Positions 8,407 through 16,628 of a DNA stretch of 64,000 nucleotides are shown here, piece after piece. The notes under the pieces were generated by a model. The model was not told the DNA's origin and ran no database searches. It was given only the letters and a program-made list of their open reading frames with translations. How positions within the stretch are numbered: the first letter of the stretch is position 1; each line of letters begins with the position of its first letter. The position numbers were made by a program, and so were the translations under genes. Origin of the DNA: Gammaproteobacteria bacterium 28-57-27 (GTDB taxonomy: Bacteria > Pseudomonadota > Gammaproteobacteria > Halothiobacillales > Halothiobacillaceae); the NCBI GenBank assembly GCA_002281735.1, contig NCGK01000007.1, positions 1 through 64,000 on the forward strand. Reading direction: 5' to 3'.

Positions 8407-8640
8407 GATTATGACGAAAAGCGGAGCGTTAGCGAAACGGAGGGGTTAGCAGGCGTTGAAAGCTCCACTCCCTACCGCCCGGATGCTGCTCCAGAAAACC
8501 CTGCGCTACGAACTGCCGCGTGTATTGACCTTATTGTCCAAAATGCAGCGCCAAACCGAGTGCCAGTCGCCTTGTGCCAGCACACCGCCCGCAACCAGAT
8601 TTGAATATGGATAACGATCAGCTTGATTCTGGTGACGGCA
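8407..8640 (-). pseudogene. Decayed minus-strand coding remnant of unknown family
   Basis: On the minus strand one frame reads through NLVAGGVLAQGDWHSVWRC and stops, and another frame then gives RQFVAQGFLEQHPGG and EWSFQRLLTPPFR to a stop shortly before the terminator at 8378-8406. The two stretches look protein-like and would join with a single frameshift. I do not recognise the family. The call rests on the orphan terminator plus this reading, so it is tentative. From here to 8800 I see no intact gene. Confidence 0.3.
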
Positions 8641-8806
8641 GCGTTTTTGACCTATGCTTTGCTTCGATCAGATGAGTTGTCGGCAAGGCGCTTAAGCAAA
8701 AAATATTGAGCACGAGAACTGAAGGTGTCGTTTAAACTTGTGCTGGCACCCGGTTTTTTATTTTTCAATAAAAATCAATGTGATATGCCAGTGAAAAGCT
8801 TGTTAT

Positions 8807-8844
8807 ACACCTATCTACCAAAAAATAGGCACCTGGCTAGGTGT
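8807..8844. repeat. Inverted repeat upstream of the gene cassette
   Basis: Arms acaccta and taggtgt enclose an AT-rich loop, just before the cassette boundary GTTATGC at 8854. A second TGTTATAC lies at 8801. This could be a degenerate attC or attI remnant, but it lacks the R'' partner expected of a full attC. Confidence 0.4.
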
Positions 8845-8854
8845 CTACTACATG

Positions 8855-9933
8855 TTATGCGCTAGGTGGGAACTCCAATGTTTGAAGACCTTATCAAAAC
8901 TCTAGGCAATCTGAACGGTCGGTCGGTGTCAGTGAATATCGAAGCCGATGAGAAGGGGTATTTAGATAAACAATGCCCTGCTGAAAACTGTGAATTTTTG
9001 TTCAAAGTTAACGACGAGGATTGGAAAAATATTTTCACTGACGAATCTGTTTGGTGTCCTATGTGCCGGCACGAGGCTCCGTCGAAGCAATGGTTTACTG
9101 TTGAACAGGTAAAACACCTAAAGTCTGAAGCCCTGACAGTAGTGAAAGGCGAGATAAACAATGCCCTTCGTTCGGGGGCGCAAAAATTCAACCAACGCCA
9201 ACCACGCAACAGCTTTATTTCCATGTCAATGGAAGTGAAAGGTGGTGTGAAGCGAACCTACACGCTTCCCGCCAAAGCTGCCGAAGTGATGCAGCTCGAA
9301 ATTCAATGCGAAAGTTGTTCGTCCCGCTTTGCTGTAATTGGCAGCGCGTATTTTTGCCCTGCGTGTGGCGTCAATTCTGTTGTGCGTACATTCGACGACT
9401 CGCTGAGAAAAATTAGAGCAAAGAAGGACAGCGAGGATGTTGTAAGGAGCGCGCTTACGGAAGCGCTGGGGCGTGATGAAGCAGAGCTGACATGCCGGTC
9501 ATTACGAGAAACCTGCCTTACTGATGGGGTTACCGCATTCCAAAAATATTGTGAGGGTCTTTACGAGGGCTATGGCAAGCCACCATTCAATGCATTTCAA
9601 CGTATTGAGGAGGGCAGCAATCTCTGGAAAGTTGCGTTAGGAGATGGATACGAGAAATGGCTTTCATCGAGCGAATTAAACGAACTGAAAATTCAGTACC
9701 AAAAGCGCCACCTCTTAGCTCATCAGGAAGGCATTGTTGATGAGCGGTACGTAAAAAACTCCGGTGATGTAAGTTACAAGGTCGGTCAGCGGCTGGTTGT
9801 TGCAACCGGTGATGTTGAGGCACTTTTGATGCTGCTCGGAAAGCTGGGTCAAGGGCTAAAGGTCGCTTGTGGACGCGCATAACCCGACATTCAACCCGGA
9901 CTCCGCAAAAGCGCGGAGCCGGTTAATTCTACG
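8855..9933 (+). mobile_element. Solitary integron-type gene cassette
   Basis: The boundaries are G|TTATGC at 8854-8860 and G|TTAGGC at 9933-9939. The R'' box of the terminal attC (GCATAAC, 9877-9883) is the exact complement of the 5' boundary GTTATGC, as expected when a cassette circle inserts at its own recombination site. One gene fills the cassette and its stop codon overlaps the attC. Base composition is visibly AT-richer than the flanks. No integron integrase gene is present in the window, so this is an orphan cassette. Confidence 0.7.
8878..9882 (+). CDS. Cassette-borne zinc-ribbon protein of unknown function
   Basis: 334 residues. Two pairs of cysteine motifs stand out: CPAENC near residue 30 with CPMC near residue 60, and CESC near residue 143 with CPAC near residue 160. 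They suggest two zinc ribbons. The C-terminal half is helical, with the segment QKRHLLAHQEGIVDERY resembling a HEPN-like or uncharacterised helical domain (weak). I do not recognise the family. ATG 8878 is preferred because AGGTGGG lies seven bases upstream; an in-frame GTG at 8866 is the alternative. The only regulation visible is its place in the cassette. It may be a defence or stress gene, which is inference from the setting. Confidence 0.75.
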   Translation: MFEDLIKTLGNLNGRSVSVNIEADEKGYLDKQCPAENCEFLFKVNDEDWKNIFTDESVWCPMCRHEAPSKQWFTVEQVKHLKSEALTVVKGEINNALRSGAQKFNQRQPRNSFISMSMEVKGGVKRTYTLPAKAAEVMQLEIQCESCSSRFAVIGSAYFCPACGVNSVVRTFDDSLRKIRAKKDSEDVVRSALTEALGRDEAELTCRSLRETCLTDGVTAFQKYCEGLYEGYGKPPFNAFQRIEEGSNLWKVALGDGYEKWLSSSELNELKIQYQKRHLLAHQEGIVDERYVKNSGDVSYKVGQRLVVATGDVEALLMLLGKLGQGLKVACGRA

Positions 9934-9939
9934 TTAGGC
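9877..9939 (+). other. attC recombination site
   Basis: R'' GCATAAC, L'' region TCAACCCGG, hairpin CTCCGC/GCGGAG, L' region CCGGTTAA and R' GTTAGGC, 63 bp in total. The inner stem carries an unpaired A, as is usual for the extrahelical bases that direct strand choice. The layout matches class 1 and superintegron attC sites. The stop codon of the cassette gene lies within R''. Confidence 0.75.
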
Positions 9940-10007
9940 ATGATGTCGTAATTGCTGTGTGATACGCAAGTAAATTGAGTTTTTAATGCTGGCTAAGGAG
10001 AATTAAT

Positions 10008-10592
10008 ATGAGAAATATTTTTATTGTTCTGGCACTGTTTTTTTCATCCAATATTGCATTGGCCGATTATTTGAACTTAAGTGCCAGTGCAAACGCTGGT
10101 TCGCCAACAGTTATAGGTTTATCTTGGGATGGGGTTTCTGGAAGAACTTACAAAGTGGAATGGAAGAAATCTTCTGCCGGTATGTTTTCATGGAATAGCA
10201 ATAATATTAAAGTTGGAAATGTACAGGTAGGGAGTGATGACAGATGGTATTACGATGTAGGCAATCTGACGTGCGATACAAGCTATAAATTTAGAGTCAA
10301 AATGAAAGGCAAGGGGTGGAGAAATCAATCTGCGTCAACAAGGGGCTGCGGAAGTACGCCATGCCCCCAAGGCGGTTGGTTTGATAGTGCGAACTGTCAA
10401 ATAGGTAAAGCGCCTAATGGGACGACTGCATTTATCTGGGGAGGTAATTATTACTACTCCACTTTACCAGGGAATCAATGCCCGTATACGGGTAGTTATT
10501 TTGACGGCGCAAATTGCTTTGTTCAAGCGATCCCATCCGGAGTACAACCCTTTATCTATGCAAACCACTGGTACTACAAATCATTTCCATAA
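10008..10592 (+). CDS. Secreted fibronectin type III-like protein with two C-terminal repeats
   Basis: 194 residues with a clear Sec signal peptide (MRNIFIVLALFFSSNIALA, cut before DY). Residues 20-110 resemble a fibronectin type III fold (GLSWDGVSGRTYKVEW, CDTSYKFRVKMK). Two copies of a motif of about 40 residues follow: GGWFDSANC with NYYYS, and GSYFDGANC with HWYYK, each with paired Cys. Such repeats occur at the ends of secreted enzymes and adhesins, so binding at the cell surface is plausible. GGAG lies ahead of the ATG at 10008. The gene follows the attC directly and is equally AT-rich. No second attC follows it, so it is either a truncated cassette or separately acquired. Confidence 0.72.
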   Translation: MRNIFIVLALFFSSNIALADYLNLSASANAGSPTVIGLSWDGVSGRTYKVEWKKSSAGMFSWNSNNIKVGNVQVGSDDRWYYDVGNLTCDTSYKFRVKMKGKGWRNQSASTRGCGSTPCPQGGWFDSANCQIGKAPNGTTAFIWGGNYYYSTLPGNQCPYTGSYFDGANCFVQAIPSGVQPFIYANHWYYKSFP

Positions 10593-10646
10593 AAGACCAT
10601 TGGGGACAGAGCACAATTAATTCAGTATTTGTTTGAAAAACGTGGT

Positions 10647-10673
10647 CTACCTCCCTATCCGCCGAGGAGGTAG
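10647..10673. terminator. Hairpin between convergent genes
   Basis: The perfect arms ctacctcc and ggaggtag lie between the convergent genes at 10592 (+) and 10677 (-). No strong T-tract follows on either side, so it is a weak terminator candidate. Confidence 0.4.
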
Positions 10674-10676
10674 CAC

Positions 10677-11363
10677 TTACTCCACCTCACCGCATTTCAG
10701 ATTCCCCGGCACCGCTACATTAATAAAGCGTGGGTGCGGCAGATTCAGTTCCTGCATTTTCTTTTCAAAGCTTGCTTCATCCAGGCCGACAACGTAAGGG
10801 TTAATTTCCTTTTCTTGCGCTACCGAGCTGACATGGCGGCCGTTGTAATCATGCGCGGGATAGACCAAGGTCTCATCCGGATAGGCCAACAGCTTTTGCA
10901 GGCTGGCATACATTTTCTTGGCGCTGCCTTGCTGAAAGTCCGTGCGTCCGCAGGCATCAATCAGCAAGGTGTCGCCGGTGAACAAACAGTTGCGCCACGC
11001 GTAACTGGTGCAGCCATCGGTATGTCCCGGGGTACAGATTGAGCGGATCACTTCATTGCCGAAGGCCAGTACATCGCCCTCGCCCATCAGAATGTCGGCA
11101 CAATCCAGTTCGGTTCCCGCACCCGCCACAAACTGCGCGCCGGTGGCATGGCGCAGCTTGCCACCACCGGTCACGTGATCGGCATGTACGTGCGTTTCAA
11201 GAATGAAGCGCAGGTTCACCTTCATCTCGGCAATCACCGCCAAATCCCGCTCGACCTGCTCCAGCACAGGGTCAATCACAATGGCATCACGCGTCACCGG
11301 ATCGGCGAGCAGGTAGGTATATGTCCACGTATTTGGATCAAACAACTGACGAAAAAGGATCAC
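10677..11363 (-). CDS. MBL-fold hydrolase, persulfide dioxygenase (ETHE1)-like
   Basis: 228 residues of the ETHE1/Blh branch of the metallo-beta-lactamase fold. It has FRQLFDPNTWTYTYLL at the N-terminus, the metal motif THVHADH (HxHxDH), CTPGHTDG, FTGDTLLIDACGRTDFQ and YPAHDYNG, which together supply the mononuclear-iron ligands. Family members oxidise glutathione persulfide to sulfite. The open frame starts with a TTG, but GGAGG lies six bases before the GTG at 11363, so I chose that. It is transcribed divergently from the MgtC-like gene. A glyoxalase II role is less likely because of the CGRTDFQ segment. Confidence 0.85.
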   Translation of the reverse strand: MILFRQLFDPNTWTYTYLLADPVTRDAIVIDPVLEQVERDLAVIAEMKVNLRFILETHVHADHVTGGGKLRHATGAQFVAGAGTELDCADILMGEGDVLAFGNEVIRSICTPGHTDGCTSYAWRNCLFTGDTLLIDACGRTDFQQGSAKKMYASLQKLLAYPDETLVYPAHDYNGRHVSSVAQEKEINPYVVGLDEASFEKKMQELNLPHPRFINVAVPGNLKCGEVE

Positions 11364-11467
11364 CGCAACCTCCAATCAATAAACCAAAATGATAGGCGCA
11401 TCATCATACTCGGAGCACTGTGAATTTGGCACATGCAGAATGCCGCTACTTCAGGTTAAATTACCGC

Positions 11468-12739
11468 ATGGAAAACATCGTCGCATTGCAGCATCTGGGT
11501 CTTGCCCTTGCCATTGGTCTGCTGATCGGTACCGAGCGCGGCTGGCATACGCGCAATGCGCATCATGGTCAGCGCGTGGCTGGCGTGCGCACTTTCGGAC
11601 TGACGGCACTGACTGGGGGGCTGGTTGGCGTATTGGGTTCCACACTTGGTCCATTGTTTATGGGGCTGGCTCTTATCAGCTTTGCTGCCTTGGTGATCGT
11701 GAGTTATTGGCTGGAAAACGCCGCGCCCGCGCAGGAGCCAGATCGCGGCATCACCACAGAAGTCGCCCTGATCACCACGTTTATACTCGGGCTTAGCGCA
11801 ACCGCCGGGCAGGCGCTGATCGCCGCCATCAGCGCGGTGGTCATCACCACCCTGCTAGGACTCAAGCCGATACTGCACGCTTGGGTGCGCCGTTTATCTG
11901 CAGAAGAACTCAACGCCAGCATCAAATTCCTGCTGATTTCGGTGGTCTTGCTTCCGCTTTTGCCCAACCAGGGCTATGGCCCCTGGCAGGCTTTCAACCC
12001 CTATCTGGCCTGGTGGATGGTGGTGCTGGTGTCCGGCCTTTCGTTTAGTGGTTATATCGCCATCAAATGGGCGGGCGAACGCCAAGGCATCATGCTGGCC
12101 AGCTTACTCGGCGGCCTCGTGTCTTCCACAGCCACCACGATCACCCTTGCCCAACACGCCCGCGCACTGCGCTTCACCCCAGCGCTATTGGCTGCGGGTA
12201 TTCTCGCGACCTCAAGCATCATGTTTATTCGCGTGGCGATTGAGGCTGGCGTGATCAATGCCGACCTATTGCCCAAGCTGCTCCCCCCCTTGCTCGTCAT
12301 GAGCCTCGTGCACCTCGGCGGAGCCTTTTGGTTGTGGCGGCACAGCCAGGCTATGCCTGACAGCCCCGTCGTCAACGAAGCCTCCACGCTCAGCAATCCG
12401 TTCGAACTGGGAAGCGCCCTGAAATTCGGCCTCATATTGAGCGCCATCCTGGTACTTTCAATCGGTGCACGCGAACTGTTTGGCGACACCGGCCTGTACG
12501 CCCTCGCGTTTATCAGCGGCCTGGCCGACGTGGATGCACTAACCCTCTCCACCGCACGCATGAGCCTGGGTGATCTTGCCGCCGACACCGCACGCAACAC
12601 CATCCTGATTGCCGCCGCCACCAACACCGGGGTCAAGCTTGTGCTGACCTATGTCATCGGCGGGCGCGCCCTTGGCCTGCGCGTGGGTGCCGTTGTGCTC
12701 GCCGCCATCGCATTCGCTTCCCTCAGTCTCGCGCTCTAA
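11468..12739 (+). CDS. MgtC/SapB family membrane protein (DUF4010-type)
   Basis: 423 residues, almost all membrane-spanning (roughly eleven or twelve segments). The N-terminus carries the MgtC/SapB pattern GLALAIGLLIGTERGW and RVAGVRTFGLTALTGGL. The C-terminal half, with GLADVDALTLSTARM, matches the DUF4010 layout. Its function is not known; MgtC relatives affect Mg homeostasis and ATP synthase. ATG 11468 was chosen over a GTG at 11420 because it gives the usual start just before the first membrane segment. It is followed after 21 bases by amgK. Confidence 0.82.
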   Translation: MENIVALQHLGLALAIGLLIGTERGWHTRNAHHGQRVAGVRTFGLTALTGGLVGVLGSTLGPLFMGLALISFAALVIVSYWLENAAPAQEPDRGITTEVALITTFILGLSATAGQALIAAISAVVITTLLGLKPILHAWVRRLSAEELNASIKFLLISVVLLPLLPNQGYGPWQAFNPYLAWWMVVLVSGLSFSGYIAIKWAGERQGIMLASLLGGLVSSTATTITLAQHARALRFTPALLAAGILATSSIMFIRVAIEAGVINADLLPKLLPPLLVMSLVHLGGAFWLWRHSQAMPDSPVVNEASTLSNPFELGSALKFGLILSAILVLSIGARELFGDTGLYALAFISGLADVDALTLSTARMSLGDLAADTARNTILIAAATNTGVKLVLTYVIGGRALGLRVGAVVLAAIAFASLSLAL

Positions 12740-12760
12740 AAATCCAACCTTACTTCAGCC

Positions 12761-13843
12761 ATGCAACATTACGACCCACGCCAGAACCTCATCCTCGACT
12801 GGTTACGCAACACGCTCCAACTTGATGTCCAAAGCCTCGAACCCGCCTCCGCCGATGCCAGCTTCCGCCGCTATTTTCGCGCCACGCTGATCGAACAAGC
12901 TGCGCCCATCACCCGCATTGTCATGGATGCCCCGCCCGCGCACGAAGACATCCGCCCTTTCCTCCGCATCGACCAGCACCTTGCCGCCTGCGGCGTTCAC
13001 GTCCCGCATATTTACGACTACAGCATCGAACACGGCCTGATGTTGCTCGAAGATATGGGCAACATGCCGTATCTCACTGCGCTACAGATTACGGATTTAA
13101 CCCCCTCTCCCCTCGCGGGAGAGGGCTGGGGAGAGGGGGCTGATAAGAACCAAACCCCGAACCCCTCCAACGCCCGACCAAACATCGACAAGCTATACAC
13201 CGACGCACTGCGCGCCCTGCAACACCTACAAACCTGCCCCAGCGCCGACCTGCCCGCGTATGACCACGCCAAACTCACCAGCGAAATGCAGCTTTTTGAG
13301 ACGTGGTACCTGCGCCAGCATCTCGGCCTTGAACCTGGCGACGACGACATGGCATTACTCAACGCCACCTATGCCCAGCTTGCCGAACGCGCCCTCGCCC
13401 AAACGCAAGGCTTCGTGCATCGTGACTATCACAGCCGCAACCTTATGCTCACCGCTGACCATCCCCCCGGCATTATCGACTTCCAGGACGCCGTCCACGG
13501 GCCTATCACCTACGACATCGCCTCACTCCTGCGCGACAGCTATATCGAATGGCCGGATCAGCAGGTCGAAGCGTGGCTGCAACAGCATCACCACGCGCTG
13601 CAACAAAGCCAAGCGCACATCCCCGAGTGGCGCCAGTTCAAGACCGATTTTGACTGGATGAGCGCGCAACGCCACCTCAAAGTCCTCGGCATCTTCGCCC
13701 GCCTGCATCACCGTGACGGCAAAAGCGGCTACCTTGCCGACCTGCCGCTCACCCTGCGCAACCTGCACCGCTCACTTGCACCCTATGCCGAATTCGGCGA
13801 ATTCATCGACTGGCTCAACAGCCACGGATGCGCCCGCCCATGA
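12761..13843 (+). CDS. amgK: N-acetylmuramate/N-acetylglucosamine kinase of the aminoglycoside phosphotransferase fold
   Basis: Makes MurNAc-1-phosphate in the anhydro-MurNAc salvage route that bypasses de novo synthesis. The 360-residue kinase has an N-lobe (SFRRYFRATL, RIVMDAP), the catalytic VHRDYHSRNLML (Asp as base) and IIDFQDAVHGPITYDIASLL (metal-binding Asp). MurU follows with an ATGA overlap, which supports the call. An oddity is a loop of about 30 residues after YLTALQI that is encoded by a GC-rich dispersed repeat (TPSPLAGEGWGEG) and lies outside the catalytic motifs, before IDKLYTDALRAL. Confidence 0.88.
   Translation: MQHYDPRQNLILDWLRNTLQLDVQSLEPASADASFRRYFRATLIEQAAPITRIVMDAPPAHEDIRPFLRIDQHLAACGVHVPHIYDYSIEHGLMLLEDMGNMPYLTALQITDLTPSPLAGEGWGEGADKNQTPNPSNARPNIDKLYTDALRALQHLQTCPSADLPAYDHAKLTSEMQLFETWYLRQHLGLEPGDDDMALLNATYAQLAERALAQTQGFVHRDYHSRNLMLTADHPPGIIDFQDAVHGPITYDIASLLRDSYIEWPDQQVEAWLQQHHHALQQSQAHIPEWRQFKTDFDWMSAQRHLKVLGIFARLHHRDGKSGYLADLPLTLRNLHRSLAPYAEFGEFIDWLNSHGCARP
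13100..13140. repeat. GC-rich dispersed repeat, copy 2, inside amgK
   Basis: accccctctcccctcgcggg followed by agagggctggggagagggggc, nearly identical to 6031-6070 and in the same orientation. It is read in frame within amgK and encodes LTPSPLAGEGWGEG. Confidence 0.85.
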
Positions 13844-14532
13844 ACGCCCCCACCAAAGCCATGATTCTTGCCGCAGGCGAAGGCCAGCGCATGCGCCCGC
13901 TCACCCTAAGCACGCCCAAACCCCTGCTCTGCGTGCATGGCACCCCGCTGATCGTGCACCACATCCGCCGCCTCGTCGCCGCAGGCATCACCGACATCAT
14001 CATCAACACCGCCTACCTCGGCCAGCAAATTCACGCCGCGCTCGGCGACGGCAAAACACTTGGCGCAAGCATCCGCTACTCACACGAAGGCGCAACCGGA
14101 CTGGAAACCGCCGGCGGCATCCGCCGCGCCCTGCCCCTGCTTGGCCGCAACCCCTTTATTCTGGTCAACGCCGACATCTACACCGACTACGACTACCGCC
14201 AACTCAAAACAGCCAGCCAGACACCGGCGCACCTCGTGCTGGTCAACAACCCGCCGCAACACCCCAAGGGCGACTTCCAACTCGAACACGACATAGTACG
14301 CAACCTGCCCACAGCGGCGCACGAGCCCGCTCCCACCCTCACCTACTCAGGTATCGCCCGCCTGCACCCCCAGCTCTTCCAAGACATCCCGCCGGGCAAA
14401 CACCCCCTCGCCCCCATCCTGCGCCGCGCCGCCGACCTCGGCCAACTCAGCGGCGAACACTACCAAGGCGAATGGCACGACATCGGCACGCCGGAACGGC
14501 TGGATGCACTAAACCAAACAACACACCAATAA
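13840..14532 (+). CDS. murU: N-acetylmuramate-1-phosphate uridylyltransferase
   Basis: Transfers UMP to MurNAc-1-P to give UDP-MurNAc. The 230-residue protein has the nucleotidyltransferase motif MILAAGEGQRMRPLT, TPKPLL, the metal Asp in FILVNADIYTDYD and the C-terminal WHDIGTPERLDAL. ATG 13840 overlaps the amgK stop (ATGA). With Mpl this gives the cell two wall-recycling routes, one for the sugar and one for the peptide. About 100 bases with no feature separate it from hsdM. Confidence 0.92.
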   Translation: MNAPTKAMILAAGEGQRMRPLTLSTPKPLLCVHGTPLIVHHIRRLVAAGITDIIINTAYLGQQIHAALGDGKTLGASIRYSHEGATGLETAGGIRRALPLLGRNPFILVNADIYTDYDYRQLKTASQTPAHLVLVNNPPQHPKGDFQLEHDIVRNLPTAAHEPAPTLTYSGIARLHPQLFQDIPPGKHPLAPILRRAADLGQLSGEHYQGEWHDIGTPERLDALNQTTHQ

Positions 14533-14632
14533 CCCCATTTCGGCACGTCTACACATGGTCATCACTTCGCTCCCGCCCAAGCGGAAATGACGAACTGACC
14601 TTAAATCGCACCCCTCGGTAATCTGCTCCCCC

Positions 14633-16387
14633 ATGTCCAACCCCAACCTGTCCTCCTTTATCTGGTCTGTTGCCGATCTGCTACGCGGCGACTACAGACA
14701 ATCCGAATACGGCAAGGTCATCCTGCCGTTTACCGTCTTGCGCCGCCTGGACTGCGTGCTGGAGGCCACCAAGCCTGCCGTGCTGGCCGAACGCGCCATG
14801 CGCGTGAAGGTCGGCCTGAATCCCGAGCCCTTTCTGCTGCGCATCTCCGGCCAGCACTTTTTCAACGACTCGCCGCTTGACCTGAAAAAACTGGTGGGCG
14901 ACCAGGATCACATCGGCGAAAATCTGCGCGCCTACCTGCAAGCTTTCTCGCCCGCAGTACGCAACATCTTCGAGAGCTTTGAGTTTCACACCCAGATCGA
15001 CAAGCTGACCAAGTCCGGGCTGCTCTATCTGGTCACCGAAAAGTTCGCCAACATCGACCTGCACCCGGAAGTGGTCAGCAATGCCGAAATGGGCACCGTG
15101 TTCGAGGAACTGATCCGCAAATTCGCCGAACTCTCGAATGAGACCGCTGGCGAACACTTCACCCCGCGTGAAGTCATCCGGCTGATGGTCAATCTGCTGT
15201 TCATCGAAGACGACGAAGCGCTCACCAAGCCCGGCGTCGTGCGCTCAATCTACGACCCCACCGCTGGTACCGGCGGCATGTTGAGCGTGGCGGGCGAACA
15301 TCTTGCCAGCCACAATCCAGATGCCCGTCTGGTGATGTACGGCCAGGAGCTCAACCCCGAGTCCTACGCCATCTGCAAGGCCGACATGCTGATCAAGGGT
15401 CAGGACATCGCCAACATCATTTTCGGCAACACGCTCTCCGCCGACGGCCTGCCGGGCAAGGTTTTCGACTACATGCTGTCCAATCCGCCCTTTGGTGTCG
15501 AATGGAAGAAAATCGAAAAAGACATCCGCAAGGAAGCCGAACAGATGGGCTTCAATGGCCGCTTCGGCCCCGGCCTGCCGCGTGTCAGCGACGGCTCGCT
15601 GCTGTTCCTGCTGCACCTTGTTTCCAAGATGCGCCCGGCGAGAGATGGCGGCAGCCGTTTTGGCATCGTGCTCAACGGTTCACCGCTCTTTACCGGCGGC
15701 GCGGGTTCGGGCGAGAGCGAGATTCGCCGCTACATGCTGGAAAACGATCTGGTCGAAGCCATTATCGGCCTGCCCACCGACATGTTCTACAACACCGGCA
15801 TCAGCACCTATGTCTGGATTGTCAGTAACCGCAAACCCGCCGCCCGCAAAGGCAAGCTGCAACTGATCGATGCCAGCAGCTTCTGGCAAAAAATGCGCAA
15901 AAGCCTGGGCAGCAAACGCAAGGAGCTCAGCCCGGAACACATCGACGACATCACCCGCCTGTTTGGCCAGTTCGAGGAATCGACACGCGAAGTGGACGGC
16001 GCCCGCGTGCCGATCAGCCGCATCTTCAGGAACGAAGACTTCGGCTACCGCACCATCACCGTTGAACGTCCCGAGCGCGACGCGGAGGGCAACATCGTGC
16101 TGGCCACCAAGGGCAAAGGCAAGGGCAAACCCGTGCCGGATTCATCCCTGCGCGACACCGAAAACGTACCGCTCTCTGAGGACGTGGACACCTACTTCCA
16201 ACGCGAAGTCCTGCCCCATGCGCCGGATGCGTGGATCGATCCCGACAAAACCAGGGTCGGCTACGAAATCCCCTTCAACCGCCACTTCTACGTCTTCAAA
16301 CCACCGCGCCCGCTGGCCGAGATTGATGCCGAGCTGAAAGGCGTTACGGACCGCATTCTGGCAATGATCGGCGGGCTATCGGCATAA
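14633..16387 (+). CDS. hsdM: Type I restriction-modification system, methyltransferase (M) subunit
   Basis: 584 residues. An N-terminal helical HsdM domain ([30 protein letters not shown]) precedes the SAM-dependent N6-adenine methylase: motif [10 protein letters not shown] near residue 206 and motif IV NPPFG near residue 283. It acts with the specificity subunit HsdS to methylate the host site and with HsdR to cut unmodified DNA. It heads the locus hsdM, antitoxin-fic, hsdS, phd-relE, hsdR, all on the plus strand. Confidence 0.95.
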   Translation: MSNPNLSSFIWSVADLLRGDYRQSEYGKVILPFTVLRRLDCVLEATKPAVLAERAMRVKVGLNPEPFLLRISGQHFFNDSPLDLKKLVGDQDHIGENLRAYLQAFSPAVRNIFESFEFHTQIDKLTKSGLLYLVTEKFANIDLHPEVVSNAEMGTVFEELIRKFAELSNETAGEHFTPREVIRLMVNLLFIEDDEALTKPGVVRSIYDPTAGTGGMLSVAGEHLASHNPDARLVMYGQELNPESYAICKADMLIKGQDIANIIFGNTLSADGLPGKVFDYMLSNPPFGVEWKKIEKDIRKEAEQMGFNGRFGPGLPRVSDGSLLFLLHLVSKMRPARDGGSRFGIVLNGSPLFTGGAGSGESEIRRYMLENDLVEAIIGLPTDMFYNTGISTYVWIVSNRKPAARKGKLQLIDASSFWQKMRKSLGSKRKELSPEHIDDITRLFGQFEESTREVDGARVPISRIFRNEDFGYRTITVERPERDAEGNIVLATKGKGKGKPVPDSSLRDTENVPLSEDVDTYFQREVLPHAPDAWIDPDKTRVGYEIPFNRHFYVFKPPRPLAEIDAELKGVTDRILAMIGGLSA

Positions 16388-16469
16388 ACAGCGCCATGTA
16401 TAATTCAGGCAACAAACACGCCACGCCATAATGCGGCTCCAATGGCCTAATGATTCGGAGAGAAGCAAA

Positions 16470-16628
16470 ATGCAAACGTCCGCCAGCCTGAATACAAAAA
16501 TCAAGCAAGCTGTTCAGACCTCGATGCGGATCGAAGGCTACAAATTGTCCCCGTCGCCCGCAATCAAGGAGCAGGTCAAAGCTCTCATGGAGCAGCACCG
16601 TGTCCAAGTATCAGTTCCCCGCAAGTGA
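16470..16628 (+). CDS. Fic antitoxin (VbhA/YhfG-like small protein)
   Basis: A 52-residue helical protein. The segment SMRIEGYKLS holds the pattern S-x-x-x-E-G, the inhibitory-helix motif of Fic antitoxins whose Glu blocks ATP binding in the Fic active site. GGAGA precedes the ATG at 16470 by about nine bases. The end overlaps the Fic gene by 29 bases in another frame, so the two should be translated together. The assignment rests on motif plus neighbour, and overall similarity to known families is low. Confidence 0.75.
   Translation: MQTSASLNTKIKQAVQTSMRIEGYKLSPSPAIKEQVKALMEQHRVQVSVPRK

Noticed and set aside
8302-8604. Plus-strand open frame of 100 codons in the gap before the cassette
   Set aside because: It has no Shine-Dalgarno and no family likeness, and it runs through the orphan terminator hairpin.
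10592-10676. Second attC after the secreted fibronectin III-like gene
   Set aside because: No GCCTAAC or GTTRRRY pair with a stem is present; only a short hairpin with ctacctcc arms was found.
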